This document shows positions 7,518 to 15,784 of a DNA stretch of 64,000 nucleotides, in pieces. Source of the DNA: Timonella sp031979385 (GTDB lineage: Bacteria > Actinomycetota > Actinomycetes > Actinomycetales > Cellulomonadaceae); the NCBI GenBank assembly GCA_031979385.1, contig DALZEF010000009.1, positions 1 through 64,000 of the forward strand, written 5' to 3'. Every line of letters starts with the position of its first letter. Within the stretch, counting starts at the first letter, position 1. The notes under the pieces are model-generated. The model was not told where the DNA came from and did not search any database. It saw only the letters and a program-made list of their open reading frames with translations. The position numbers were made by a program, and so were the translations under genes.

Positions 7518-9818
7518 CTAGTTACCGCGCCCGCGGTCGCGTCGTGAGTCACTGGAACGATCGTTGTCGTTCTTGGCCCTTGCCTCTTGCTCCCTCTTCT
7601 TGGCCTCTTGCTCTTTCTTTTTCGCTTCTTCTTCCTTCTTCTTTGCTTCCTCTTCCCTCTTGATCTCAGCATCGGTCTTTTCGCGTTCACCGAGTTGAGC
7701 CTGAGCAATGGAAGCGAAGGAAGTCTTGGGCTTGTCCTCGTGCGCGAAGTCCATGAACTGCTTCCACATGGGGGCGGCAAGAGTGGAACCGTAGATTCGT
7801 GGGTACCACTGGCCGTTAATGCGGATGTTTTGGAGATATATGCTGCGATCGTCTGGCTGACCCATCCAGATCGCAGTGGATATGTGCGGGGTGTAGCCCA
7901 CGAACCAGGCGTCGGTGTTGTTGTTCGTCGTTCCCGTTTTTCCTGCTGCCGGACGGCCTCCAGCGAGTGCGGCCTTGGGTGCACCGCCGCCCGGGGCAAT
8001 AACGCGGGAGAGGGCATAGTTCACGCCGTTGACGGTCGCGCTGTCGATGGTCTGACGGCACTGTGCGTCGGGAACAGGAAGCTCCTTGCCGTTCGCGTCG
8101 GTGATCTTGCTAATCGCGATGGGCTCGCAGTAGGTGCCGCCCGCTGCAAACGTCGCGTAGGCGTTAGCCATGGAAAGGGGTGAGGATTCCTGAGTGCCAA
8201 GAACCATGGATGGCTGGACTTCTACTTCACCGTTGTGTGCCCGAGCGGTAGGTTCGAAACCAGCCTTTTCGGCCATCTTTGCCACGTTGCACAGATCGAG
8301 CTCGCTCAGCATCGAGACGTACGCGGTGTTGATCGAGGTGGCGGTGGCCTGGAGGGCTGAGCGGCGACCGCTTCCGAGACCATCGGAGTTGTTCGGCGAC
8401 CAGGTCTTGGTGCTGAATCCGGTGCAGGACGCCTTGAACTGGTTCATCCGCCAAGTTTTCTTGGTTGCATCCACCATGTTGTTCAGGGTGTGTCCCGTGC
8501 GTAGCCACTCGGCGAGCACGAACGTCTTGAAGGTCGAACCAACCTGGAAGCCTTGGGAACCGCCGAAATCAGGACCCGCTGAGTAGTTGACCGAGGTCGT
8601 GCCCTTCTTCTTGGTGCTCGAAGGGTTGTAGGTGCGGTTCTGAGTCATCACGAGGATCTTGCCTGTTCCCGGCTCGATTGCAGTCAGAGCGGTTGCAATC
8701 ATCTTCTCATTCTTGGCTGGAATGCGGTCACGAAGGGTGATGTACGCTTCCTTCTGCAGCTTTACGTCGAGTGTGGTGATGATCGTGAGTCCACCGCGGT
8801 ACAGCAGTTCGCTACGTTCTTTCTCTGTCTCACCGAATGCTGGATCCTGCATGATGGTCTTGGTGACGTAGTCGCAGAAGAACCCGTTGCGTCCGGCGCT
8901 CTCGCAGCCGTTGGGGATTTCCTTGACGTTCAAAGTGTCCTCGACCTTGGTGGCGATCGCCTCATCGTATTGTTCACGGTCGATGTAGCCCTGCTGGAAC
9001 ATGAGCATGAGTACGATGTTGCGGCGGCGTTCGTTCTCAGTGGGGTTCTTGGTTGGGTCGTACTTGCCTGGGAGTTGCGTGATGCCCGCGATGGTTGCGG
9101 CTTCCACGATGTCGAGGTCCTTGGCGTTTTTGCCGAAGTAGTAGTTTGCAGCGGTTTCTACGCCGTATACCTTGGTCCCAAACTGCGCGATGTTCAGATA
9201 GTTCTCGAGGATCTGCTCTTTGCTCAGGGTCTTTTCAAGGTGGAGCGCGAGCTTGGCTTCCTTCATCTTGCGTTCAAGACTCCCAGCGCGAGCAGCCTGG
9301 ACACCTGCTGCGTCCCCGGCCCGGGATGCTTTGTGGATGAGCACGTTCTTCACGTACTGCTGGGTGAGGGTGGAACCACCACCGCCATCTCCTTGTAGCT
9401 GCTGCATCGCTGCGCGAGAGATACCTTGCAGGTCCACGCCTCCGTGGGTCCAGAACCGCTTGTCCTCTGTTGCGACAACGGCGTTTTGCATGTGCAGAGA
9501 GATCTCATCGAGTGGCACGACCTTGCGGTTTTCCGCGTAGTAGCTCGCAAGAAGGGTCTTGCCGTTGGAGGCGTAGATCTTGGTCACCTGAGAGGGCTCG
9601 TCGATCTCAAGTTCACTCGGAATCTCGTAGAAGGTGTCCGAAGCCACTTCGGTTGCAGTGCTTGCGCCCGCTGCCAGGGGCACGACCAGTGCCGCAGCGA
9701 GAACCCCGCCGATGACCGCCAGTACGAAGAACGCGATAAGCAACCCAAGTACCTGGAATGGATTGACGGATCGTTTCTTTGAGTCCTGTGTCAGGTGCGG
9801 TGCGTTGCCGGTGCTCAC
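7518..9818 (-). CDS. ponA2: Class A penicillin-binding protein (PonA2-like)
   Basis: Bifunctional peptidoglycan synthase of 766 residues: an N-terminal cytoplasmic stub and one membrane segment (about 22-48), then a GT51 glycosyltransferase domain (about 85-265; EDKRFWTHGGVD and GGSTLTQQYVKN) and a transpeptidase domain (about 360-690) with STFK in GSTFKTF, SIN in TSINTAY and KTGTT in AAGKTGTTNNN. All active-site motifs are intact. The extracellular tail after about residue 710 is a highly charged run of Lys/Glu/Arg repeats (KREEEAKKKEEEAKKK) ending in an Arg/Asp/Ser-rich stretch, which could be a coiled coil or wall contact. No PASTA domain is seen. Start GTG 9818 with AAGGAG upstream. The Crp-nth neighbourhood supports PonA2 rather than PonA1. 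Confidence 0.93.
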   Translation of the reverse strand: MSTGNAPHLTQDSKKRSVNPFQVLGLLIAFFVLAVIGGVLAAALVVPLAAGASTATEVASDTFYEIPSELEIDEPSQVTKIYASNGKTLLASYYAENRKVVPLDEISLHMQNAVVATEDKRFWTHGGVDLQGISRAAMQQLQGDGGGGSTLTQQYVKNVLIHKASRAGDAAGVQAARAGSLERKMKEAKLALHLEKTLSKEQILENYLNIAQFGTKVYGVETAANYYFGKNAKDLDIVEAATIAGITQLPGKYDPTKNPTENERRRNIVLMLMFQQGYIDREQYDEAIATKVEDTLNVKEIPNGCESAGRNGFFCDYVTKTIMQDPAFGETEKERSELLYRGGLTIITTLDVKLQKEAYITLRDRIPAKNEKMIATALTAIEPGTGKILVMTQNRTYNPSSTKKKGTTSVNYSAGPDFGGSQGFQVGSTFKTFVLAEWLRTGHTLNNMVDATKKTWRMNQFKASCTGFSTKTWSPNNSDGLGSGRRSALQATATSINTAYVSMLSELDLCNVAKMAEKAGFEPTARAHNGEVEVQPSMVLGTQESSPLSMANAYATFAAGGTYCEPIAISKITDANGKELPVPDAQCRQTIDSATVNGVNYALSRVIAPGGGAPKAALAGGRPAAGKTGTTNNNTDAWFVGYTPHISTAIWMGQPDDRSIYLQNIRINGQWYPRIYGSTLAAPMWKQFMDFAHEDKPKTSFASIAQAQLGEREKTDAEIKREEEAKKKEEEAKKKEQEAKKREQEARAKNDNDRSSDSRRDRGRGN

Positions 9819-10046
9819 GGTGGAAGATTCTCCTTGATGCAGCGTGTGTTGACAGCCTCATGTCGCGATAGCGCGAGGGCACCCAAGCGATGCCGGACTA
9901 GCGCTGATGCGTTGCCAAAACAGCGGGCGGACATGAAACCAGTGCTTCCTACACTACGCGAAATCGCGCGCGTGGGCCTCAAAAATCTTGTGTAGTTGTG
10001 TGTAGTTTTGGTGACTATGAGCCTGCTGTACGCCTAGTATGGCGGT

Positions 10047-10208
10047 ATGGCTCAAAAGTGGGAATACGTAACAGTGCCTCTGATCATTCATGCAACGAAG
10101 GCTATTTTGGACAACTGGGGTTCTGAAGGATGGGAACTCGTGCAGGTTGTCACGGGTCCGGACGGCAACGGCCTGGTCGCTTACCTGAAGCGTCCGCTCG
10201 AGGGCTGA
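10047..10208 (+). CDS. DUF4177-like small protein (53 residues)
   Basis: A short gene encodes MAQKWEYVTVPLIIHATKAI and then LDNWGSEGWELVQVV...AYLKRP. The W-E-Y-V-T-V start and the GSEGWELVQV core are the signature of DUF4177, a small beta-rich family of unknown function common in Actinobacteria. It ends six bases before the RidA gene and is probably co-transcribed with it. From memory, a similar small gene precedes the RidA homologue beside crp in mycobacteria. It is a real gene although short, judged from composition, context and family pattern. Confidence 0.82.
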   Translation: MAQKWEYVTVPLIIHATKAILDNWGSEGWELVQVVTGPDGNGLVAYLKRPLEG

Positions 10209-10213
10209 CCCGG

Positions 10214-10672
10214 ATGACTGTCGACGAGAAACTTGCAGAGTTGGGGATTGAACTTCCCAGCGTGGCTGCGCCGGTTGCCGCGTACGTTCCAGCGGTGACG
10301 TCCGGTTCGCACGTGTGGACCTCTGGTCAACTCCCATTCATTGAGGGCATCTTGCCCGCCACGGGCAAGGTAGGAGCGCAGGTCTCAGCGGAAAATGCTA
10401 CGGAGTATGCGCGGATTGCCGCGCTCAACGCACTCGCGGCGATCAAGGCTGAGATCGGTTCATTGGATCGCATCAAACGAGTGGTGAAGGTGGTCGGGTT
10501 TGTGGCAAGCGATCCCTCCTTCACCGGACAACCCGGTGTAATCAACGGTGCCAGCAACGTGTTGGGCGAGGTATTTGGCGAGGCGGGTGTGCATGCACGC
10601 TCTGCTGTAGGCGTCTCGGTGCTCCCGCTGGACGCGCCGGTCGAAGTCGAGCTCGTGGTGGAGCTTGCCTGA
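10214..10672 (+). CDS. RidA/YjgF-family protein
   Basis: 152 residues starting at ATG 10214. RidA family proteins hydrolyse reactive enamines/imines made by PLP enzymes, or have related roles. The family pattern is visible: TSGQLPFIEG..., the middle AALNALAAIKAEIGSLDRIKRVVKVVGFVAS, and the C-terminal ARSAVGVSVLPLDAPVEVELVVELA. The usual R105-type Arg of active RidA is represented by R in HARSAVGVSVLP. This longer subgroup (about 150 residues, YjgF-like with N-terminal helix) differs from canonical 125-130-residue RidA, so deaminase activity is not certain. It follows DUF4177 closely and is followed by a bidirectional terminator. Confidence 0.88.
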   Translation: MTVDEKLAELGIELPSVAAPVAAYVPAVTSGSHVWTSGQLPFIEGILPATGKVGAQVSAENATEYARIAALNALAAIKAEIGSLDRIKRVVKVVGFVASDPSFTGQPGVINGASNVLGEVFGEAGVHARSAVGVSVLPLDAPVEVELVVELA

Positions 10673-10703
10673 CCCAGAACAACAACGGCTGAGAAACGAC
10701 AAC

Positions 10704-10735
10704 GGCGGGGTCCCCACATCGTGTGGGGCCCCGCC
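10704..10735. terminator. Bidirectional terminator between RidA and Crp genes
   Basis: GGCGGGG-T-CCCCACA (10704-10718), loop TCG, and TGTGGGG-CCCCGCC (10722-10735) form a long GC stem with one bulge. It lies between convergent genes. Confidence 0.75.
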
Positions 10736-10760
10736 ATCTGTATGCTGCGATGGGAAATGC

Positions 10761-11441
10761 CTAGCGTGCGCGACGTTCCAGTCGGTCAATGTCGAGCAGG
10801 ACGACTGCGCGACCCTCGCGGCGGACCCAGCCACGGCCAGCAAAGTCTGCCAGCGCCTTGTTGACGGTTTCGCGGGAAGCGCCGACCAGTTGCGCGAGTT
10901 CTTCCTGGGTGAGGTCGTGTGCGACGCGGATTCCCTCGTCAACGCGCTCACCAAAGCGGGTCGAGAGGTCGAGGAGGGCCTTGGCAACACGGCCTGGAAC
11001 GTCGGAGAAGACGAGGTCTGCGAGTGCCTCGTTGGTACGACGTAGGCGGCGTGCGAGCGCGGTCAACAGGTGCTTTGCAACAACTGGACGCTCTTCGATG
11101 ACGCGAACGAGTGCGGAGTGCTCAAGCTCGTAAAGGACCGAGTCAGACACAGCACTTGCTGAGAGCGAGCGTGGACCTGGGTCGAACAGCGAAAGTTCAC
11201 CGAACATTTCGCCTGGGCCCAGGATGGCGAGGAGGTTCTCACGACCATCGCCGGAACTGGAGCCAAGCTTGATCTTGCCCTCTTCGATGATGTAGAGACG
11301 GTCGCCGTTCTCACCTTCATCAAAGAGAACCTCACCGCGGTTGAGTTCCACCTTCACCATGGAGTCGATGAGCGACTGGCGCTCTTCGTGTTCCATTGTG
11401 GCAAAGAGTGGTGCGGAGAGAATGACGTTTTCGTTGTCCAC
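10761..11441 (-). CDS. crp: Crp/Fnr-family regulator (GlxR-like)
   Basis: 226 residues. An N-terminal cyclic-nucleotide fold (about 1-115) contains GEVLFDEGENGDRLYIIEEGKIKL and the phosphate-binding cassette GEMFGELSLFDPGPRSLSA, with the Glu, Arg and Ser that contact cAMP in Crp. A long dimer helix follows (about 118-140), then a winged helix (about 160-226) with HTH LTQEELAQLVGASRETVNKALADFAGRGW. This matches GlxR of corynebacteria and Crp of mycobacteria, global cAMP-responsive regulators. Start GTG 11441, with AAGGAAG upstream. It is next to nth and the RsiG-like gene, as expected for this regulator in Actinobacteria. Confidence 0.93.
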   Translation of the reverse strand: MDNENVILSAPLFATMEHEERQSLIDSMVKVELNRGEVLFDEGENGDRLYIIEEGKIKLGSSSGDGRENLLAILGPGEMFGELSLFDPGPRSLSASAVSDSVLYELEHSALVRVIEERPVVAKHLLTALARRLRRTNEALADLVFSDVPGRVAKALLDLSTRFGERVDEGIRVAHDLTQEELAQLVGASRETVNKALADFAGRGWVRREGRAVVLLDIDRLERRAR

Positions 11442-11557
11442 GTGACACTTCCTTCACACGAGAAAAGATTCCTCGAATAGTTTGCATGATCCGCGCCTCA
11501 CGCGGTACTGCGAAACCCATTCACTAATAGTTATTTCTATCTTTCCATATTTTTCGG

Positions 11558-11944
11558 CTAGCGCGAGTGCCTCTGTGCGAGTTCGTCTGACAGCTCCATG
11601 AACTTCGCACGAACGCTGCGTTCGTACCGTCGGAGCGTGACATCGCACTGCTGCAACTCGGGGAGCGAGCCGGCACGAAAGAAATCGAGACCAGTCAGTA
11701 TCGTCGCGGGAAGATCTGCGATGTCCTCGGTACGTTCGAACTCGGAAGCATCGAAGTATTCGCTCAGTTGCCCACCGAGCGCAAGCGGGGCCACGACGTT
11801 GGCTGTGCACAGGTCGATTCGTGCCCGTAGCAGCCTGCGCCAGTGCGCAATGCTGGATAGTTCAAGACGTAAGAGCTTATGTGCGCTGAGGAGGTCTTCA
11901 GTGCTCTGAAAAGCAGCTACGTTGTCCGATGAAACGTTCGCCAT
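11558..11944 (-). CDS. RsiG-like protein with a degenerate c-di-GMP motif
   Basis: 128 residues, mostly helical, no membrane segment. The stretch AHWRRLLRARID (33-44) resembles the SYLRRLLQGRID-type helix of RsiG, the anti-sigma factor that binds WhiG when loaded with c-di-GMP in Streptomyces. The family motif is E-x3-S-x2-R-x3-Q-x3-D. Counting back from D44, R36 and D44 are kept, but the E, S and Q positions are L29, A33 and R40. A C-terminal helix (RRYERSVRAKFMELSDELAQRH) fits the second half of the coiled coil. It may therefore be an RsiG relative that no longer binds c-di-GMP the same way. It lies between crp and nth, transcribed away from nth. The family call is from motif memory only. 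Confidence 0.55.
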   Translation of the reverse strand: MANVSSDNVAAFQSTEDLLSAHKLLRLELSSIAHWRRLLRARIDLCTANVVAPLALGGQLSEYFDASEFERTEDIADLPATILTGLDFFRAGSLPELQQCDVTLRRYERSVRAKFMELSDELAQRHSR

Positions 11945-12127
11945 TGAGGTTATCGCTCCGAAGAACCGATGAGGGCAGGTAACGAATGAACGGGCTGTGT
12001 GGACGCCTGCTTGTAGTGGTTCATGAGTTGCTCACGTTTAGGTTTTCGGTAGTTCTGGCCGCGAACTTGAGTACAGTGAAGTATCGTTTTTGGCTGAAAG
12101 CGGTCTGCGTACCCGATTGGATGTGGA

Positions 12128-12829
12128 ATGGAAGCGGCTCCTGGATTGGCGCTTGTGCGGCGGGCACGCCGGATGTTTCGGGAACTGGGTGAAATTCATC
12201 CCGATGCCCACTGCGAGTTGGATTTCACGACACCTCTGGAACTTTTGATGGCGACGGTGCTTTCGGCCCAGTCCACGGACAAGCGAGTAAACTCGGTGAC
12301 TCCGATACTGTTTGCGCGCTACCCCGATGCTCGCGCATATGCGGAGGCGGACATCTCTGACGTCGAGGAGATCATTCGCCCCACAGGCTTTCAGCGGCAA
12401 AAGGCTAAGTCACTGATTGGCATCGGGCAGGCGCTGACGGAACGGTTCGATGGCGAGGTTCCGGACAATCAGGACGAACTGGTGAAGCTTCCGGGGGTCG
12501 GGCGTAAAACAGCGAACGTGGTTCTCGGCGATGCATTCAACGTTCCGGGGATTACCGTCGACACTCACTTTGGACGTCTCGTACGTCGGTGGGAGTGGAC
12601 GGATCAGGAGGATCCCGTGGTTGTGGAGCGGCAGATCGGTGCCTTGTTTCCACGTAAGGACTGGACGCAACTGTCACATCGCGTGATTTTCCATGGCCGA
12701 CGCGTCTGCCATGCACGACGTCCAGCATGCGGTGCCTGTGCTCTGGCCTCGCTATGCCCCTCACGGGGCATAGGCGAGCAGGATCCTGTCAAAGCACGAA
12801 AAATCACCAGGTTCCCTGACGATTCTTGA
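12128..12829 (+). CDS. nth: Endonuclease III
   Basis: DNA glycosylase/AP lyase that removes oxidised pyrimidines in base excision repair. 233 residues. The six-helix core has LLMATVLSAQSTDKRVN, and the helix-hairpin-helix is LPGVGRKTANVVLGDAF, holding the catalytic Lys. VDTHFGRL holds the catalytic Asp. The [4Fe-4S] loop is C-x6-C-x2-C-x5-C in CHARRPACGACALASLC, intact. The C-terminal 20 residues are a short basic extension. The start at ATG 12128 gives a short N-terminus like that of other actinobacterial Nth. The crp-nth pairing is conserved across Actinobacteria. Confidence 0.95.
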   Translation: MEAAPGLALVRRARRMFRELGEIHPDAHCELDFTTPLELLMATVLSAQSTDKRVNSVTPILFARYPDARAYAEADISDVEEIIRPTGFQRQKAKSLIGIGQALTERFDGEVPDNQDELVKLPGVGRKTANVVLGDAFNVPGITVDTHFGRLVRRWEWTDQEDPVVVERQIGALFPRKDWTQLSHRVIFHGRRVCHARRPACGACALASLCPSRGIGEQDPVKARKITRFPDDS

Positions 12830-12929
12830 GCGCCATAGGGGCAGTACCTCTGTCCCCAAGCCACGCATACCGCGGTTTGTCTGTGTACTGGGACAAGAGC
12901 GGAACTGCGGGATGGGTTGGTGCTGTGGG

Positions 12930-13844
12930 TCACTTCATGACGGAGTCAGACAGCCAGTCGAGAAGTACGTCATTCACAGTGACAGGGTCTTCCTCGGGAA
13001 GGAAGAACCCGGCATTGGACAGAACCTCGTAGCGCAGGTTGAGGCACAGTGCGGAAGCATCTACGGCCGCGCTTTCCCTGCGGAGAAAACCGTCGAGTGC
13101 ACCTTGCAGTTGCAGAGCGGGAACCTGGACCGGTGCGCGCACCGCGCTTAAGAACTTGCGCCCGAGAATGCTCCGGTTGGCAGAGGTATACCAGCGCACT
13201 GCCTCGAGTGAATTGTGTGCAGCAAATGGAATGCCGAGTGCGTTGAGGTAGTTTGAAACGGCTTCGGGGTCCAACGGTTCTGCGGCCCATGAGTTCACCG
13301 CTTGAGCGAACTTCTCAGGCTTCAGCAGGGCCTTGGACGCGAGTGGGCCGAACTTGAAGAATTGCATCTGAGCGAAGGCGAACCTCGTTGTGGTCGAACG
13401 CAGCGAGGTGTGCAGGTGTGCGGGATGCGGAGCAGACAGGGCGGCAACCGCGCGGGTGACCGCTGGTTGTAGAGTTGGCATCGCCCAGGCTGTAGTACCA
13501 CCGATACCGTGACCAACGATAATCGCGTTCGCCGCACCTAAAGACCGGATGATTCCGGCGATGTCACGGGTGCGGGTGGGTATGTCGTAACCGCTCGGTG
13601 GCTTGTCCGAGGCCCCGCAGCCGCGCATGTCCACTGCGGCAACGCGGTATCCGGCGTTCGCGAGTGCTGGAATCTGGTATCGCCACGACCACCAGAACGT
13701 GGGGAAGCCGTGCAGCAAGACGACCAGAGGCGCCGCGCGATCTTCTACGCCCGCCGTAGCAACGTGGAAGCGGCTTCCGTTGGCGGAAACGAACTCGTGC
13801 TTCCAGGGGCCTTCGATCAGGACATCACTGTAGTCATGGTTCAC
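12930..13844 (-). CDS. Alpha/beta hydrolase fold protein (EphE-like) lacking nucleophile and His
   Basis: 304 residues with the epoxide-hydrolase-like alpha/beta fold: HGFPTFWWSWR (oxyanion region, 45-55), VDMRGCGASDKP (72-82), then the nucleophile elbow. At the elbow, where the family has G-H-D-W-G or G-H-S-x-G, this protein has G111-H112-G113-I114-G115, so a Gly replaces the nucleophile. At the C-terminal GHFPHEEDP position it reads AGFFLPEEDP (278-287), so the catalytic His is Phe (F280). The acid D251 in GALDGF remains. Two of three catalytic residues are missing, so it is probably not a hydrolase of the usual type. Its place beside nth matches ephE in mycobacteria (recalled). Start ATG 13844. 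Confidence 0.85.
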   Translation of the reverse strand: MNHDYSDVLIEGPWKHEFVSANGSRFHVATAGVEDRAAPLVVLLHGFPTFWWSWRYQIPALANAGYRVAAVDMRGCGASDKPPSGYDIPTRTRDIAGIIRSLGAANAIIVGHGIGGTTAWAMPTLQPAVTRAVAALSAPHPAHLHTSLRSTTTRFAFAQMQFFKFGPLASKALLKPEKFAQAVNSWAAEPLDPEAVSNYLNALGIPFAAHNSLEAVRWYTSANRSILGRKFLSAVRAPVQVPALQLQGALDGFLRRESAAVDASALCLNLRYEVLSNAGFFLPEEDPVTVNDVLLDWLSDSVMK

Positions 13845-13969
13845 ACTGGTGAGTCTAATAAACGTGCGCAGGTGAAGGACAGCGCTTTTCGCGGTTCACG
13901 CGGGGTTCTCGTCACACTGCGGCTTCTCCGAGGACAGAACAAGACGCACAACCGGTGCGATGAACCGGG

Positions 13970-14743
13970 TCAGGCGTGCTTCTGCTCCACGTTCTGGGCC
14001 TCTGCCTCGGCCCGCTCACGCTCGCGTGCACGCTCAGCCTCGGCTCGCTCCTCTTCCTTTGCTCGACGGTCCTTCGGCGGGTCAAACCGATAACCGACGT
14101 TACGGACGGTTCCGATCATCTGCTCATACTCAACGCCAAGCTTTGCGCGCAGGCGGCGGACGTGGACGTCCACGGTACGGGTGCCTCCGTAGTAGTCGTA
14201 GCCCCACACCTCTTGCAGCAGTTGCGAACGGGTAAAGACCCGACCGGGGTGCTGGACCAGATACTTGAGGAGCTCAAACTCCTTGTAGGTGAGATCGAGT
14301 GGCACACCACGCAGACGAGCCGTGTACCCTGACGCGTCAATGAACAGTTCGCCCGAACTGATTTCCTCAGGATGGTTTTCCTGCTCAAAGTGGGTGGTCT
14401 TCTCCCTGGACAGACGCAGACGAGCCTCGGTCTCGGCCGGCGAGGCAGTCTCCAAGAGGAAGTCGTCCGCACCCCAGTCCGAGGTGACGACCATAAGGCC
14501 GCCCTCGGTCAGAATCAGAATGAGCGGAACATCAATACCGGTCGCACGTAGCATCCGGCAGGTCGAACGAGCGCCCACGAGATCCTTGCGAGCATCCAAC
14601 AAAATGATGTCCACCTCAGGCGCTTCAACGATCGCCGATGGTTCAAGGGGGAGTGTGCGAACGCGGTGTGACAGCAGGCCCAGAGCGGGGAGTACTTGAA
14701 CCGAACCGCCTGGCGCTGACGTGAGCAGCAAGAGTTCAGCCAC
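13970..14743 (-). CDS. glnR: GlnR, OmpR-family nitrogen regulator
   Basis: 257 residues from GTG 14743, chosen because GGAGG lies five bases upstream and the protein then starts VAELLLLTSAPGGSVQVLPALGLL, as in known GlnR. The receiver-like domain (about 1-115) keeps the Asp of DIILLDARKDL but has the GlnR-type LILILTEGGLMVVTSDWGADDFLL instead of canonical switch residues, consistent with phosphorylation-independent homodimers. The winged helix (about 130-230) has DLTYKEFELLKYLVQHPGRVFTRSQLLQEVWGYDYYGGTRTVDVHVRRLRAKLG, nearly identical to streptomycete GlnR. The tail after 232 is a charged Glu/Arg/Ala run. GlnR controls nitrogen genes such as glnA and amtB. No sensor kinase is adjacent, as expected for an orphan. 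Confidence 0.93.
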   Translation of the reverse strand: MAELLLLTSAPGGSVQVLPALGLLSHRVRTLPLEPSAIVEAPEVDIILLDARKDLVGARSTCRMLRATGIDVPLILILTEGGLMVVTSDWGADDFLLETASPAETEARLRLSREKTTHFEQENHPEEISSGELFIDASGYTARLRGVPLDLTYKEFELLKYLVQHPGRVFTRSQLLQEVWGYDYYGGTRTVDVHVRRLRAKLGVEYEQMIGTVRNVGYRFDPPKDRRAKEEERAEAERARERERAEAEAQNVEQKHA

Positions 14744-14789
14744 GGTCGCCTCCAAAAGTTTTGTGTGCCCTAATCTATAACGATTTTGT

Positions 14790-14805
14790 GTTACGCCGCT
14801 GTAAC
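14790..14805. promoter_or_regulatory. Possible GlnR box upstream of glnR
   Basis: GTTAC-n6-GTAAC lies about 47 bases upstream of the glnR start. GlnR sites are described as GTnAC-n6-GaAAC arrays. A further GTAAC occurs near 14835. The position between divergent genes suggests autoregulation or control of the membrane protein gene. Confidence 0.4.
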
Positions 14806-14921
14806 GTGGCGTGTTTTATGGGATTTTCCTGTCCGTAACCTGACGTTTATGGGCTCACAGGCCGGGGAGGCCGGTGAGGATGGCTTTTCGTGGCAGCCGG
14901 GTTATCTGGGAGACTATATCC

Positions 14922-15653
14922 GTGAAGTTCTCGAATCGTGCCGTCCTCACCGCTGTTCTTGCTGCCCTTTTGGCGGTTGCGGTGTTCCTCGGCACCATCC
15001 CGATGCTCGCGGTTGTCGCCTTGTTGACGGCAGCGTTTGCGCTGGGTTGGTCTCACCTGTTGCGTTTGCCCGCAGTCGGCGGTTCCACCCTCGTGGTCAT
15101 TCTGTCCGGCCTGGGAGCGGTGGCGTGCGTGGCAGTCACCCCCGACGAGCCGTGGTTACGCTTCCTCCCCATCGTTCTGGCGATGGCAGTCTTCCTAGCG
15201 TTCATCAATGAGATGCTGCGTCCGGTTCCGCGCACCGAACTCGTGGAATCCTTGATAGGCACCATCTCGGGTGTCATCGTCTCGGTGTGTGCGGTTGGCT
15301 GGCTGGCCACGATTCGGCTTCCCGGAGGCGACCAACTTGCGGTCGCAGGTGCGGCTGCACTCGCGGTTGCGGCCGCCATGTCGGCGCTTCCGTTCGCACG
15401 TGGATTCGTGCGCCTCTTGAAAGTGCTCGCAGCCGCTATCGCAGGTGCGATAGTCGCCTATCTGTTGCCGGACCTCAACCTAGTATCGGGTGCGGTGATG
15501 GGCGTCCTCTCCGCACTCGTCCTCATGACCGTTAACCTGCTCTTCGGCAGTCTTCCATCGGTGACCTCGAAGTACGCCTGGCTTTCGGTCTTCACGCTCC
15601 CGATCATGATCGTTGGAATCCTGATGTACGTGGTTGGGCGCGTCCTTACCTAG
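14922..15653 (+). CDS. Actinobacterial multi-pass membrane protein of unknown function
   Basis: 243 residues from GTG 14922, which has GGGAG nine bases upstream; an earlier in-frame GTG at 14874 lacks this. The protein is almost entirely hydrophobic, with about eight predicted membrane segments (AVLTAVLAALLAVAVFLG near 10-27, MLAVVALLTAAFALGW, TLVVILSGLGAVACVAV, FLPIVLAMAVFLAFINEML and so on to the C-terminus). A polar loop with RPVPRTELVESLIG lies in the middle. It is probably an integral inner-membrane protein; no transporter motif can be named. It diverges from glnR, which suggests a shared control region. Transcription ends near a hairpin at 15702. Confidence 0.75.
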   Translation: MKFSNRAVLTAVLAALLAVAVFLGTIPMLAVVALLTAAFALGWSHLLRLPAVGGSTLVVILSGLGAVACVAVTPDEPWLRFLPIVLAMAVFLAFINEMLRPVPRTELVESLIGTISGVIVSVCAVGWLATIRLPGGDQLAVAGAAALAVAAAMSALPFARGFVRLLKVLAAAIAGAIVAYLLPDLNLVSGAVMGVLSALVLMTVNLLFGSLPSVTSKYAWLSVFTLPIMIVGILMYVVGRVLT

Positions 15654-15701
15654 TCGATTGGGGCGGGCAGCCAACGGTGTGCAACGCCAAAGTGGTTGCG
15701 T

Positions 15702-15728
15702 CCAGTTCCCTGCAGCGCTGGGAAGTGG
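15702..15728. terminator. Candidate terminator between convergent genes
   Basis: CCAGTTCCC (15702-15710) pairs with GGGAAGTGG (15720-15728) with one mismatch across an eight-to-nine-base loop. There is no clear T-run, so the call is tentative. Confidence 0.35.
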
Positions 15729-15784
15729 GATTGCCGACGATGCGGATGGGCTCGTCGTCAATCACCGTTTTCAGCGTGGTTGCG

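Noticed and set aside
7587..8183. 198-residue plus-strand frame rich in Leu/Phe inside the PBP gene
   Set aside because: The hydrophobic look is the complement of the Lys/Glu-rich tail codons of the PBP. It is not a membrane protein gene.
13970..14743. MtrA or other classical two-component regulator
   Set aside because: The N-terminal receiver and the EGGLMVVTSDWGADDFLL stretch are GlnR-like, and no histidine kinase gene follows.
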